From Massilia horti (GTDB lineage: Bacteria > Pseudomonadota > Gammaproteobacteria > Burkholderiales > Burkholderiaceae_D), in assembly GCF_004614195.1 (NCBI RefSeq), contig NZ_SPUM01000037.1:1-51762 (forward strand): a DNA stretch of 51,762 bases. Reading direction: 5' to 3'. Shown one piece after another: positions 8,200-15,937 of the stretch. The notes under the pieces were generated by a model. The model saw only the letters and a program-made list of their open reading frames with translations, was not told the origin of the DNA and did not search any database. The translations under genes were made by a program, and so were the position numbers. Numbering within the stretch: the stretch's first letter is position 1; each line of letters starts with the position of its first letter.

Positions 8200-9429
8200 A
8201 TGAAACTCAAACATATCGCGGGACTGGTGCTGGCGTCATGCCTGACCCATGTCGCAATCGGTCAGGAAGTGGTCGAAACCGGGTCACGCAAGCCGATGCC
8301 GGCCGAGTGGATCGACAAGGACACTGGCCACCGTGTGGTGCGACTTTCGGGGCTGGATGGCCAACCGATCAGCAACTGGTACTTCCACAACAATCCCTTC
8401 ATCGAGCAGTTGCGCGACGAAGGCGACAAAATGGTGTTCCAGAATCAGGTTGACGGCGTCAACCAGATCTTTACCATCAACCTGAAGGACCGCAAGGTCG
8501 AGCAGGTGACCACCGATCCGGCGCAAAAGCGCATGCTCTCAATGCTCGCCAAGACCACGCGCGAGGTGCTGTACCAGAGCGCCGACACCATCTACGCGAC
8601 CAGCGTGGACACCAAGAAGACGCGCAAGCTGTACACCTTCCCGGCTGGTACGCGTGGCGGCATCGCGACCATCAACGCCGACGGCACCATGTTAGCGGGC
8701 AGCATTGCCAGCCCCGAGCAGATGGAGATCCTGCGTCAGTATCCGAAGAAGAGCGATTACTTCAACCGCATCTACGACGCGCACCTGGAAAACAAGATCT
8801 TCACAATCGACATCAGGACCGGTGAATTCAAGATTGTCCATGCGGAGAACAACTGGCTCGGCCACATCCAGTTTTCGCCGACCGATCCGGACGTGCTGAT
8901 GTTCTGCCACGAAGGGCCGTGGCATAAAGTCGACCGCATCTGGCGCTACAACATCAAGGACAAGACCACGACCCTGATGCACAAGCGTTCCATGGATATG
9001 GAAATCGCCGGCCATGAATACTTTTCCCCGGATGGCAAGTCGATCTGGTTCGACTTGCAAAAGCCACGCGGCGAGACCTTCTACATGGCCGGCGCCGACG
9101 TCAAGACCGGGAACCAAGTGGGCATCTACCAGCTGACCGCGGATGAATGGTCGATCCACTACACGCTGTCGCCGGACCAGAAGATGTTCGCCGGCGATGG
9201 TGGCGACCCGACCCAGGTGGCGCGTGCGCAGAACGGCACGTGGATCTATGCGTTCTACCCCGAGGGCAAACGCTTCCGTTCAGAAAAGCTGGTGAACATG
9301 AAGGCGCATGACTATCGCGGCCTCGAGCCGAACGTGCATTTCTCGCCGGACGGGAAGTGGATTGTCTTCGGCGGCACTTTCGAGGGCCGCAAGGAGACCT
9401 ACGCGGTGGAGATCGCGAAGAAGAAATAG
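8200..9429 (+). CDS. Oligogalacturonate lyase (PL22)
   Basis: A 409-residue secreted seven-bladed propeller of the PL22 family, which converts short unsaturated or saturated oligogalacturonides to keto-deoxyuronate units. The signal peptide ends near residue 21 (AIGQE). Diagnostic segments are WIDKDTGHRVVRLSG, NWYFHNNPFIEQ, NWLGHIQFSPTDPDVLMFCHEG, HEYFSPDGKSIWFD and EPNVHFSPDGKWIVFGG. It closes the plus-strand operon, 13 bp behind GH105. The metal-site region reads EPNVHF rather than the HPHPTF of the divergent paralogue at 105-1472, so the two PL22-type genes probably belong to different subfamilies. CGGAGA precedes the ATG. Confidence 0.88.
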   Translation: MKLKHIAGLVLASCLTHVAIGQEVVETGSRKPMPAEWIDKDTGHRVVRLSGLDGQPISNWYFHNNPFIEQLRDEGDKMVFQNQVDGVNQIFTINLKDRKVEQVTTDPAQKRMLSMLAKTTREVLYQSADTIYATSVDTKKTRKLYTFPAGTRGGIATINADGTMLAGSIASPEQMEILRQYPKKSDYFNRIYDAHLENKIFTIDIRTGEFKIVHAENNWLGHIQFSPTDPDVLMFCHEGPWHKVDRIWRYNIKDKTTTLMHKRSMDMEIAGHEYFSPDGKSIWFDLQKPRGETFYMAGADVKTGNQVGIYQLTADEWSIHYTLSPDQKMFAGDGGDPTQVARAQNGTWIYAFYPEGKRFRSEKLVNMKAHDYRGLEPNVHFSPDGKWIVFGGTFEGRKETYAVEIAKKK

Positions 9430-9479
9430 GGCCAGCGCCTGAGAACGCCGGCTGCGTCATTCCGATCGTACGGCTTATC

Positions 9480-9583
9480 GAAGGGTGCGCACCTGTGCGC
9501 ACGCGGTCACCGCATGCTGACTTGCGGCTGACACTCGGTCACGCGTCGTTCGCGAACCGCGTGCGCACAGGTGCGCACCCTAC
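9480..9583. repeat. Inverted pair of REP-like palindromic repeats (REPIN-like)
   Basis: Two copies of a 25-bp element built on GGGTGCGCACC and GTGCGCACGCGGT face each other: 9483-9507 forward and 9556-9580 reverse, a perfect 25-bp inverted repeat with a 48-bp spacer. Each arm is also internally palindromic around GTGCGCAC. The same element recurs at 33356, 38526 and, degenerate, at 39813. An inverted doublet in an intergenic space is how REP-type elements are usually laid out. It may also stop transcription after the PL22 gene. Confidence 0.75.
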
Positions 9584-9713
9584 GACGGTCCGCCTCCGCA
9601 GGGGCGACGTGGCTACGCAGGGCAGACCCGCTGGGTGTAACCGCGTTCAAGGTGTTATGCTTGTACCAGGCCGACTGCTCAGCCGGCTGTCCAACCAGCA
9701 AAGGAGACATCCC

Positions 9714-10109
9714 ATGGCCCAGTCAGTGAGACCGTTTCTAATGTTCGAAGGATCCGCCGAGGAGGCGATGAACTTCTACGTCTCCTTGTTCCATGGCTCT
9801 CAGATTAGGCGGATCGAGCGCTACGGCCCCGGCCAGCAGGGTGCCGAGGGCACAGTATTTCGCGCCGAATTCACGCTGGCGGGCCAGGAGATTCTCTGTA
9901 TCGACAGTCCGATACATCACGCCTTCACTTTCACTCCATCGTTTTCGCTCTTCGTCGAGTGCGAAAGCGAAGCGGAGCTCGACAATGCATTCAGCCAGCT
10001 TTCCATCGGCGGATCAGTTCTGATGCCACCGGGGAACTACGGTTTCAGCAACAAGTTCAGTTGGGTAAGCGATCGCTACGGGGTTTCGTGGCAGCTGAAT
10101 CTTCAATGA
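9714..10109 (+). CDS. VOC-superfamily PhnB-like protein
   Basis: A 131-residue cytosolic protein of the glyoxalase/VOC superfamily in its PhnB-like (3-dmu-9_3-mt) branch. It shows MFEGSAEEAMNFYVSLF at the start and FSWVSDRYGVSWQLNL at the end, both typical of that branch, which is usually a single-domain, dimer-forming fold of unknown substrate. AAGGAG at 9701-9706 sets the start. It stands alone between the pectin operon and a hairpin-rich gap, and nothing ties it to pectin breakdown. Confidence 0.8.
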   Translation: MAQSVRPFLMFEGSAEEAMNFYVSLFHGSQIRRIERYGPGQQGAEGTVFRAEFTLAGQEILCIDSPIHHAFTFTPSFSLFVECESEAELDNAFSQLSIGGSVLMPPGNYGFSNKFSWVSDRYGVSWQLNLQ

Positions 10110-10191
10110 CGCGCGGAATTAGCGTTGCGCTTCGGCGCTCGGCCATAACCGAACCTTGTTTTGGGGGTTCTACAAGGAAGGCACTTGCATA

Positions 10192-10377
10192 ATGAGTTCT
10201 ATCGTTGGCAGCGCACTACCAATTTGCCTGTTTATTCCGCTGGCTCAGGTGACCGGTTTTTGGTATTTTTGGCGAGAGAAACTTACTAGTCCTTGGCCGG
10301 ACCGATCAAACGAGGAGCAAGTTGAAGGCGCCATCTCATATGCGGCAAGGGTGTTCAAACGATGTACGTTTTCATGA
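10192..10377 (+). CDS. Possible small membrane protein, unrecognised
   Basis: A 61-codon frame with AAGGAAGG about 10 bases upstream of its ATG. The N-terminal half (about residues 8-25) is hydrophobic enough for one membrane helix (PICLFIPLAQVTGFWYFW); the rest is polar. I do not recognise it. The local DNA is less GC-rich than its neighbours. It could be a real small protein or the leftover end of a larger gene. Confidence 0.25.
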   Translation: MSSIVGSALPICLFIPLAQVTGFWYFWREKLTSPWPDRSNEEQVEGAISYAARVFKRCTFS

Positions 10378-10399
10378 GCGGCTAACTTTCTCAGAAAAT

Positions 10400-10457
10400 G
10401 GCAACCCGGCGGTGAATCACCGCGTTGCCCGTCGTCCCCGCGCAGGCGGGGACGACG
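10400..10457. repeat. Two adjacent hairpins between convergent genes
   Basis: An imperfect hairpin (about 10400-10429, stem GGCAAC/GTTGCC) is followed by a perfect 12-bp stem with a 4-base loop at 10430-10457 (arms CGTCGTCCCCGC and GCGGGGACGACG). They lie just before the end of the minus-strand GH43 operon. No T-run follows on either strand, so an intrinsic terminator is doubtful. CGTCGTCCCCGC dyads are common dispersed intergenic elements in Proteobacteria. Confidence 0.5.
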
Positions 10458-10511
10458 AATATTTTAAGGCCTGCTATTGTTGTGACGTTCGCTTTCCTTG
10501 ATTGACGAGCT

Positions 10512-11513
10512 CTACTTTACGTTTTTCGAGATGACCTCATCCTTTATTGGCTGCGCTCGCAGCGCGGTGATGAGCGCGCGCGGCACCGCGATCGCCGTCC
10601 CGTGGCGCATGCGCTGCGGCGTGCCTTCGTCCGGAAAATGCATCTGCCCGGTCACATCCTCCCAGTGCACCAGGTCGCGTGAACGCAGCGCGCCGTAGTG
10701 CTTGGTGGTGTAGGCGTCGTAATAGACGATCACGTCCTGCCCGATCTGCAGCGCGGTCGGCCCTTCGGTCCACAGGCCCTTGGGCGTGATCGGTTCGCTC
10801 AGCTTGCCGTACGGGCCATGCAGGTCGGGCGCCTCGGCGATCTGCAGGTACTTTTTGGCCGGGTAGCGCGTCTCGTCCTTGACCAGCAGGTAGCTGCGGC
10901 CATTCGCGCGCAAGAAGGTCGCGTCGATCACCGAAAAGCCCGGATCGTACAGCACCGTGGTCGGCGTAAAGCTGGCGAAGTCCTTCGTCGTGGTCGCGTA
11001 GATGCGGTGGTTGTACTTGGCGTCGGACGCGCCGTCCGTTTGCGGGAACTTGCCCGGCATGGTCGACGACCAGAAGATCAGGTACTCGCCGCGCTGTTCG
11101 TCGTAGACGATCTCCGGCGCCCAGGAGTTGAGCACGCCCGCCTCGTGGGCCATCACCGGTAGTTCCTTCTGCTCCGACCAGTGCACCAGATCCTTGGACG
11201 ACGCATAGCCGATATTGTTCTCGTTCCAGCCCGAGGTCCAGACCATGTGATACACGCCGTCCGGCCCGCGCAGGATGCATGGGTCGCGCATCAGTTTCGA
11301 TTTGCCGACCTTCGGCTGCAGGTAGCTGGCGCCGCCGCCCAGCTTTTGCCAGTGGTAGCCGTCGTCGCTCGCGGCCAGGTGCAGGCCGTCTTCGCCGTTC
11401 TTGGTGAAGTACGCGAAGACGTAGCCAGCGCCATCCGGTTCTGGGACGCGCGTGGCGCTGCCGGCGCAGCCCGCCAGCAGTGCCAGGATGGGGAGCAGGG
11501 CGCACAGCTTCAT
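10512..11513 (-). CDS. GH43-family lipoprotein glycosidase
   Basis: Five-bladed propeller of the GH43 type, anchored as a lipoprotein (lipobox LLAGC, Cys16). Recognisable segments are KNGEDGLHLAASDDGYHW, LMRDPCILRGPDGVYHMVW, NSWAPEIVYDEQRGEYLIFW and WTEGPTALQIG, with the acidic residues (RDP, WAPE, TEGP) that GH43 enzymes use for catalysis. GH43 members usually release arabinose, xylose or galactose from side chains, which fits RG-I debranching, but the sugar cannot be read from the sequence. Its ATG overlaps the stop of the preceding CE12 gene by 4 bp, and it is last in the minus-strand PL9-CE12-GH43 operon. Confidence 0.8.
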   Translation of the reverse strand: MKLCALLPILALLAGCAGSATRVPEPDGAGYVFAYFTKNGEDGLHLAASDDGYHWQKLGGGASYLQPKVGKSKLMRDPCILRGPDGVYHMVWTSGWNENNIGYASSKDLVHWSEQKELPVMAHEAGVLNSWAPEIVYDEQRGEYLIFWSSTMPGKFPQTDGASDAKYNHRIYATTTKDFASFTPTTVLYDPGFSVIDATFLRANGRSYLLVKDETRYPAKKYLQIAEAPDLHGPYGKLSEPITPKGLWTEGPTALQIGQDVIVYYDAYTTKHYGALRSRDLVHWEDVTGQMHFPDEGTPQRMRHGTAIAVPRALITALRAQPIKDEVISKNVK

Positions 11514-12790
11514 TTGTTGGCCTCGTCGCCGAGCGGGCGTTCGCGGGTGATGTTGGGGCTGGGCGGCACCGAGAACGACGCCACCGGGTCCGGATGCGCC
11601 GGGTCGAAGCTAAAGCCATCGACCACGTAGTCGGCAACCGGCAGCTTGGCCTGGCGCAGTCCGGTCACCACGGCCTTGGCCAGCTCGTAGCTGCCGTAGC
11701 TGTTGTGGTGCGTGTTGTCCAGCTGGCGCTGCGGCGGATGCGCGAAGGCGAGCTTGGACTGTTCGGGGCCGAGCGCCTCGTACAGCGTCTTGCTCATCGC
11801 ATTCAGGTCAATGAACGGCACGCCCAGTTCCTGCGCCGATTGCCGCGCGGCGGTGGCGTATTCGATCAGCGAGGGGATCACGTGCCCCTCGGCGTCGAAG
11901 GCGCGCCGCTCCATTGACGAGACGATGACCGGCAGGCCGCCGCGCGCGCGAATCGCGTCGACGTGGGTCTTGATCTCGGCCTTGTAGGTGGTGAACGGGC
12001 CGCCGTTGCCGGCTTTGATCTGCTTCTGGTCGTTGTGCCCGAACTGCATCAGCACAGTGTCGCCCGGCTTGAGCACGCTGACGATCTTGTCGAGCCGGCG
12101 CCGCGCGATCGAATCGCGGTAGGTTTCGCCCGATTCGCCGTGGTTGGCCACCGCGATGCCTGGCTTGAAAAAACGCGTGAGCATCTGGCCCCAACTGTTG
12201 AAGGGTTCGCCCGGTTGATCGCAGACGGTCGAATCGCCGATCAGGAACAACGTCGGGCCGCTGGCGGGCGTGATGTCGACGGTGCGCACGGCCGGGTGGT
12301 CGCCATTGAATTCGAGCGTCAGGCGGCGGTCCCAGGCCCAGGCCTCCTGGACGGTTTCGCGCGGCTCCTTCAGGCGCACCTGGCCCGCTGCGATGTTGTC
12401 CACTGCCGCAATCTGGGGCGTGCGGATGTTGACGGTGAAGGTGCGGGTGACGGTTTCGCCGGGCGCGGTCTTGACGTTCTCGAGCATCAGCCTGCGCAGC
12501 TCGGCCTTGACGGTGGTCGTGGCCGGCGCCTTGTCTTCGCCCAGCGTGACCGTGACGTTGTAATTACCTTCCGGGAGATCGACCGAGAAGTAGTATGGCT
12601 TGCCGCTGTCGGGCTGCGTGCCGGGTTCGAAGCCGTAACCGCGCGCCTGGCTGTAGGTGGCGCTTGGTGCCACCGCGGTGTAGCCGGCAGGCGCCTTGGC
12701 GCCGAATGCGAACTTGTATGATTCTGCCGCATTGACTTGAGTGGCGGCGAGCAGGGTCGCGCAAAGCGCGAGCCGATAGGGTGCTTTCAT
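11510..12790 (-). CDS. Rhamnogalacturonan acetylesterase (CE12) with N-terminal beta domain
   Basis: A 426-residue secreted esterase. The signal peptide ends near residue 22 (TQVNAAE). An N-terminal beta-sandwich (about 25-160), with KFAFGAKAPAGYTAV and YYFSVDLPEGNYNVTVTLG, is the usual partner domain of bacterial CE12 enzymes. The SGNH domain (about 185-410) has LIGDSTVCDQPG, MQFGHNDQKQIKAGNGG and DNTHHNSYG, so Ser, Asp and His are all present. I set the start at 12790, where GGAGG lies about 8 bases upstream and the signal peptide begins. It is the third CE12 domain of the locus, here next to a pectate lyase rather than RG-I lyases. Confidence 0.87.
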   Translation of the reverse strand: MKAPYRLALCATLLAATQVNAAESYKFAFGAKAPAGYTAVAPSATYSQARGYGFEPGTQPDSGKPYYFSVDLPEGNYNVTVTLGEDKAPATTTVKAELRRLMLENVKTAPGETVTRTFTVNIRTPQIAAVDNIAAGQVRLKEPRETVQEAWAWDRRLTLEFNGDHPAVRTVDITPASGPTLFLIGDSTVCDQPGEPFNSWGQMLTRFFKPGIAVANHGESGETYRDSIARRRLDKIVSVLKPGDTVLMQFGHNDQKQIKAGNGGPFTTYKAEIKTHVDAIRARGGLPVIVSSMERRAFDAEGHVIPSLIEYATAARQSAQELGVPFIDLNAMSKTLYEALGPEQSKLAFAHPPQRQLDNTHHNSYGSYELAKAVVTGLRQAKLPVADYVVDGFSFDPAHPDPVASFSVPPSPNITRERPLGDEANK

Positions 12791-12827
12791 TAGTGTCCTC
12801 CTGTGGATGCCGTATCGCTGGCGATGC

Positions 12828-14156
12828 TTATTTCGATTTGCCCGAGTATTCGAACGCGCCCAGGTCAGGCGCCTTTCCATGGAACGGCAAACCGACATCG
12901 GTGCCCTTGTCGATCAGGGCGCTGCCGGCACGCAGGCGCAGGTTCCGGATCACGGGCAGGCTCCCGTCCGGCTGGCGCGGCGCGTCCCAGCCGGCGTTGG
13001 AGACGGCTTCGAAATCGGCTTCCGAAACGGTCAAGGGCAAATCCCAGGAGTTGAAAGCGGAATCCACGCCGTCGATCTTCAGCTTCGATTTGGGTTGCAA
13101 GGCGAGGTTATTGCGCAGCTTGCCAAAGTTGATCGGCGAGCCATCCGGCGCGATGCCGAGCATGTTGAAATCGGTGCCGTTGTTGAATGCCGTGTTGTTG
13201 TAGAAGTCGATTTCGACCGGGTGGTGGTTGGCGTAAATGCCATTTACCTTATTGTCGAAAGCGACCGAGAAACGAACGATGTGCCTGACGCCATTGGGTA
13301 CGTATTTACCGCCGTAGCCGCCGGCCTTGATGCCATTGCCATTTCCGGCTGGGAGCGACGTATGGGTGCCCGGCAGGTAGCCGTGCTGCCAGGCCCATGA
13401 ATATTCGATCGTGACCGGCGAAAACGCATTGATCAGGTCGAATCCGTCGTCCGTGTTGGCCCATGCGCGGCAGCCGCGGAACGCGTTGCCCGGCTGATTG
13501 ACGCCGACATGGGCGCCAAAGCCGTCCGCACTCTGGCCGGCGCCGTTCGAGGTGTAGGGGTCGTAATTGTGGTGCGAATCGCTGTTGAGTACCAGGTTGT
13601 AGCTGCCGTTCTTGATGAACAGACCTGGACCCATGTTGTGGTGCAGGTTAAGCAGTTCGAAGATGTTGTGGCTGCCGCTGACCCAAATTCCCCACGATTC
13701 GTGATTAAGACGGTTTTCCGGCTGCTGTGGCGCGCCGGTCACTTCCAGGCCTTTCAGGTGGACCCAGTCGGCGGTGACGTTAAAGCCCTTGACCCGGCAG
13801 TCGTCTTTCATCTGCGAGAAATCGAATACCGGCGTTTCGCCCGGATAGGCCCAGTAGCGGATCGGCTGTCCTTCGGCGCCGCTCTTGTTCAGGTCGATGC
13901 CGCTGACCACCGCTCTGCGCGTGGCGCAAGTGGAGGTGGCAACCGTGTAGGCGTAGGTCCCGCCGCGGAAGAAGACAGTATCGCCCGGCACTGCGACCGA
14001 TTGGGCGTGCGCGAACGATTTCCAGGGCTTGTCGATCGTGCCAGCAGCATTGTCATCGCCGGATGGGGAGACGTAATACGTTGCTGCGCTGGCGCCGGCG
14101 GCGGCAAAGCCTGCGAACAGGCCGGCGAGGAGTTTGATGCGACGGAGTTTGTTCAA
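12828..14156 (-). CDS. PL9 pectate lyase
   Basis: A 442-residue secreted right-handed beta-helix protein of the PL9 type, which cleaves homogalacturonan by calcium-dependent beta-elimination. A signal peptide (to about residue 24, GASAATYY) precedes the family's N-terminal YYVSPSGDDNAAGT and WKSFAHAQSVAVPGDTVFFRGG. The catalytic stretch has SADGFGAHVG, then WANTDDGFDL (aspartate cluster for calcium), then NGNGIKAGG, whose lysine is in the place of the PL9 catalytic base. The length is normal. It is first in the minus-strand operon, 37 bp before CE12. Confidence 0.88.
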   Translation of the reverse strand: MNKLRRIKLLAGLFAGFAAAGASAATYYVSPSGDDNAAGTIDKPWKSFAHAQSVAVPGDTVFFRGGTYAYTVATSTCATRRAVVSGIDLNKSGAEGQPIRYWAYPGETPVFDFSQMKDDCRVKGFNVTADWVHLKGLEVTGAPQQPENRLNHESWGIWVSGSHNIFELLNLHHNMGPGLFIKNGSYNLVLNSDSHHNYDPYTSNGAGQSADGFGAHVGVNQPGNAFRGCRAWANTDDGFDLINAFSPVTIEYSWAWQHGYLPGTHTSLPAGNGNGIKAGGYGGKYVPNGVRHIVRFSVAFDNKVNGIYANHHPVEIDFYNNTAFNNGTDFNMLGIAPDGSPINFGKLRNNLALQPKSKLKIDGVDSAFNSWDLPLTVSEADFEAVSNAGWDAPRQPDGSLPVIRNLRLRAGSALIDKGTDVGLPFHGKAPDLGAFEYSGKSK

Positions 14157-14309
14157 TTCGGGTCCCCCGGATGAGTGGCTTTTCGCCAGATTCTAGATGA
14201 GCGATCGGCCGATTGAGGCGAACGGCCGGGAATAATCATGGGCTTGATTGGCGGGACTTGCGCGATAATGACGCCGCACGGATCGGTTTTCCCGCATCGA
14301 GAGAATGGA

Positions 14310-15812
14310 ATGAGTGATACAAATCCGCTGGTGGCGCAGCTTTTGCAAGAAGCCGTGGCCCTGCACCAGCAAGGCAAGCTGCAAGCGGCACAGGCGCTGT
14401 ATGAGCGCATCCTGGCTGTGGCTGCGCGCCAGTTCGATGCGCTGCACCTGTCGGGCGTGATCGCGCGGCAGCAGGGGCGGCCCGAGCGTGCCGTCGAACT
14501 GATTTGCGACGCGTTGACCATCGACCCGATGCACGCCACTGCCCGCTGCAATCTGGGCGCCGCGCTGCAGGACATGGGGCGAACGCAGGATGCGCTGGCC
14601 AGCTACGATCTGGCGGTGCAGCTCAATCCACGCTACGCGCTGGCGCTCAGCAATCGCGGCAATACGCTGCGCAAGCTCGGGCGGTTGGAAGAGGCACTGG
14701 CCAGTTATGATCGCGCGCTTGCGTGCCGGCCGGACTATCCCGAGGCCTGGTGCAATCGCGCCATTACTCTGCACGACCTGGACCGGCCGGGCGACGCTTT
14801 GGTGAGCGCCGAGCGGGCGCTGGCGGGGCGTTCGAACAATGTCGATGCGTGGTGCGCGCGTGCAAACGCGTTACAGGCCCTGGGCCGGTTTGAAGAGGCG
14901 GTGCAAAGCTACGATCGGGCACTCGCGGGCAAGGGCGGTGACGCGAAGATGTGGTGCTCGCGCGGCACCGCCCTCAAAAAATTGAACGACCTGCCCGGTG
15001 CGCTGCAAAGTTACGAGCGAGCGATCGAGCTCGATGCCAGTTACGCCACCGCCTACCATTACCGCGCCAATACCTTACGGGCGCTGGGCCGTAGTGACGA
15101 GGCGGTCGCGGCCTACAGGCAGGCCCTTGAGCTTGGCGCCGACGCGCAGCAGATCGGGTTTGCGCTGGCCGCGCTCGGCGTGCAGGAGGTGCCCGCCGCC
15201 TCTCCGACCGGCTATGTCAAGGAGCTGTTCGACCAGTACGCGGATCACTTCGACCGGCACCTCGTGGATGTGCTGAAGTACCGTACCCCGGAGCTGCTTG
15301 GCGCCGTGCTGCGCAAGTGCGTCGCCCCGCAATCGATGGACGTGCTGGACCTGGGCTGTGGCACGGGCCTGTTCGGTGGCCATCTGCGCGAGTATGCGCG
15401 GACCCTGGTCGGCGTCGACCTGTCGGAAAAGATGCTCGAGAAGGGGCGTGAGCGCGGGCTCTACGACAAGCTCGAATGCGGCGACATCGTGCAGTACATG
15501 GAAGGCAGGACCGGCGAATTCGATTTGGTCGCCGCAGCCGATGTGCTGGTGTACTTTGGTGAGCTGGACCAGTTGTTCGCGCAAGTGCACAGGGCGCTGC
15601 GCGCAGGTGGCTGGTTCTGCTTTTCAATCGAGGCGGTGCAGGAGGGCGACTACAGGCTCACGGCGGCGAACCGCTATGCCCATTCGAAGCGCTACCTCCA
15701 GCGTCTGGCCGATGCCGCCGGGTTTTCGATCATCGCTTTGGAAACCGGCCCGTTAAGGACGGAGAACGAAGTAGCGGTACTGGGCAACCTGGTCGTGCTA
15801 CAAGCCCGCTAG
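14310..15812 (+). CDS. TPR-repeat protein with C-terminal SAM methyltransferase domain
   Basis: A 500-residue cytosolic protein. About residues 5-295 are eight or nine tetratricopeptide repeats (for example LGRLEEALASYDRALACRPDY). The rest is a class I methyltransferase with SAM motif VLDLGCGTGLFGGHL and motif II LVGVDLSEKML. The link sequence YVKELFDQYADHFDRHLVDVL is typical of this TPR-methyltransferase family. Its substrate is unknown; TPRs suggest a protein partner. I chose the ATG at 14310 (GAGA upstream); an in-frame start at 14238 is possible. It sits divergently from the PL9 operon inside the pectin region with no obvious link to it. Confidence 0.85.
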   Translation: MSDTNPLVAQLLQEAVALHQQGKLQAAQALYERILAVAARQFDALHLSGVIARQQGRPERAVELICDALTIDPMHATARCNLGAALQDMGRTQDALASYDLAVQLNPRYALALSNRGNTLRKLGRLEEALASYDRALACRPDYPEAWCNRAITLHDLDRPGDALVSAERALAGRSNNVDAWCARANALQALGRFEEAVQSYDRALAGKGGDAKMWCSRGTALKKLNDLPGALQSYERAIELDASYATAYHYRANTLRALGRSDEAVAAYRQALELGADAQQIGFALAALGVQEVPAASPTGYVKELFDQYADHFDRHLVDVLKYRTPELLGAVLRKCVAPQSMDVLDLGCGTGLFGGHLREYARTLVGVDLSEKMLEKGRERGLYDKLECGDIVQYMEGRTGEFDLVAAADVLVYFGELDQLFAQVHRALRAGGWFCFSIEAVQEGDYRLTAANRYAHSKRYLQRLADAAGFSIIALETGPLRTENEVAVLGNLVVLQAR

Positions 15813-15937
15813 GCGTCTGCGCTGTTTATCTGGCACAGGATGCTGATTAACCTCCTAATTCAACAGTTCGTCTCAAGGCGTGGATAGCCTGGTGCTAACG
15901 GGTTTATTGTTCAGCATCCAAACAATAGGGTAATCGG

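Noticed and set aside
9480..9583. Repeats considered as part of a CRISPR array
   Set aside because: Only two copies, in inverted orientation, with copies scattered tens of kb away and no cas genes.
10430..10457. Perfect hairpin considered as an intrinsic terminator
   Set aside because: No T-run follows on either strand, and this type of GC-rich dyad is often a dispersed element.
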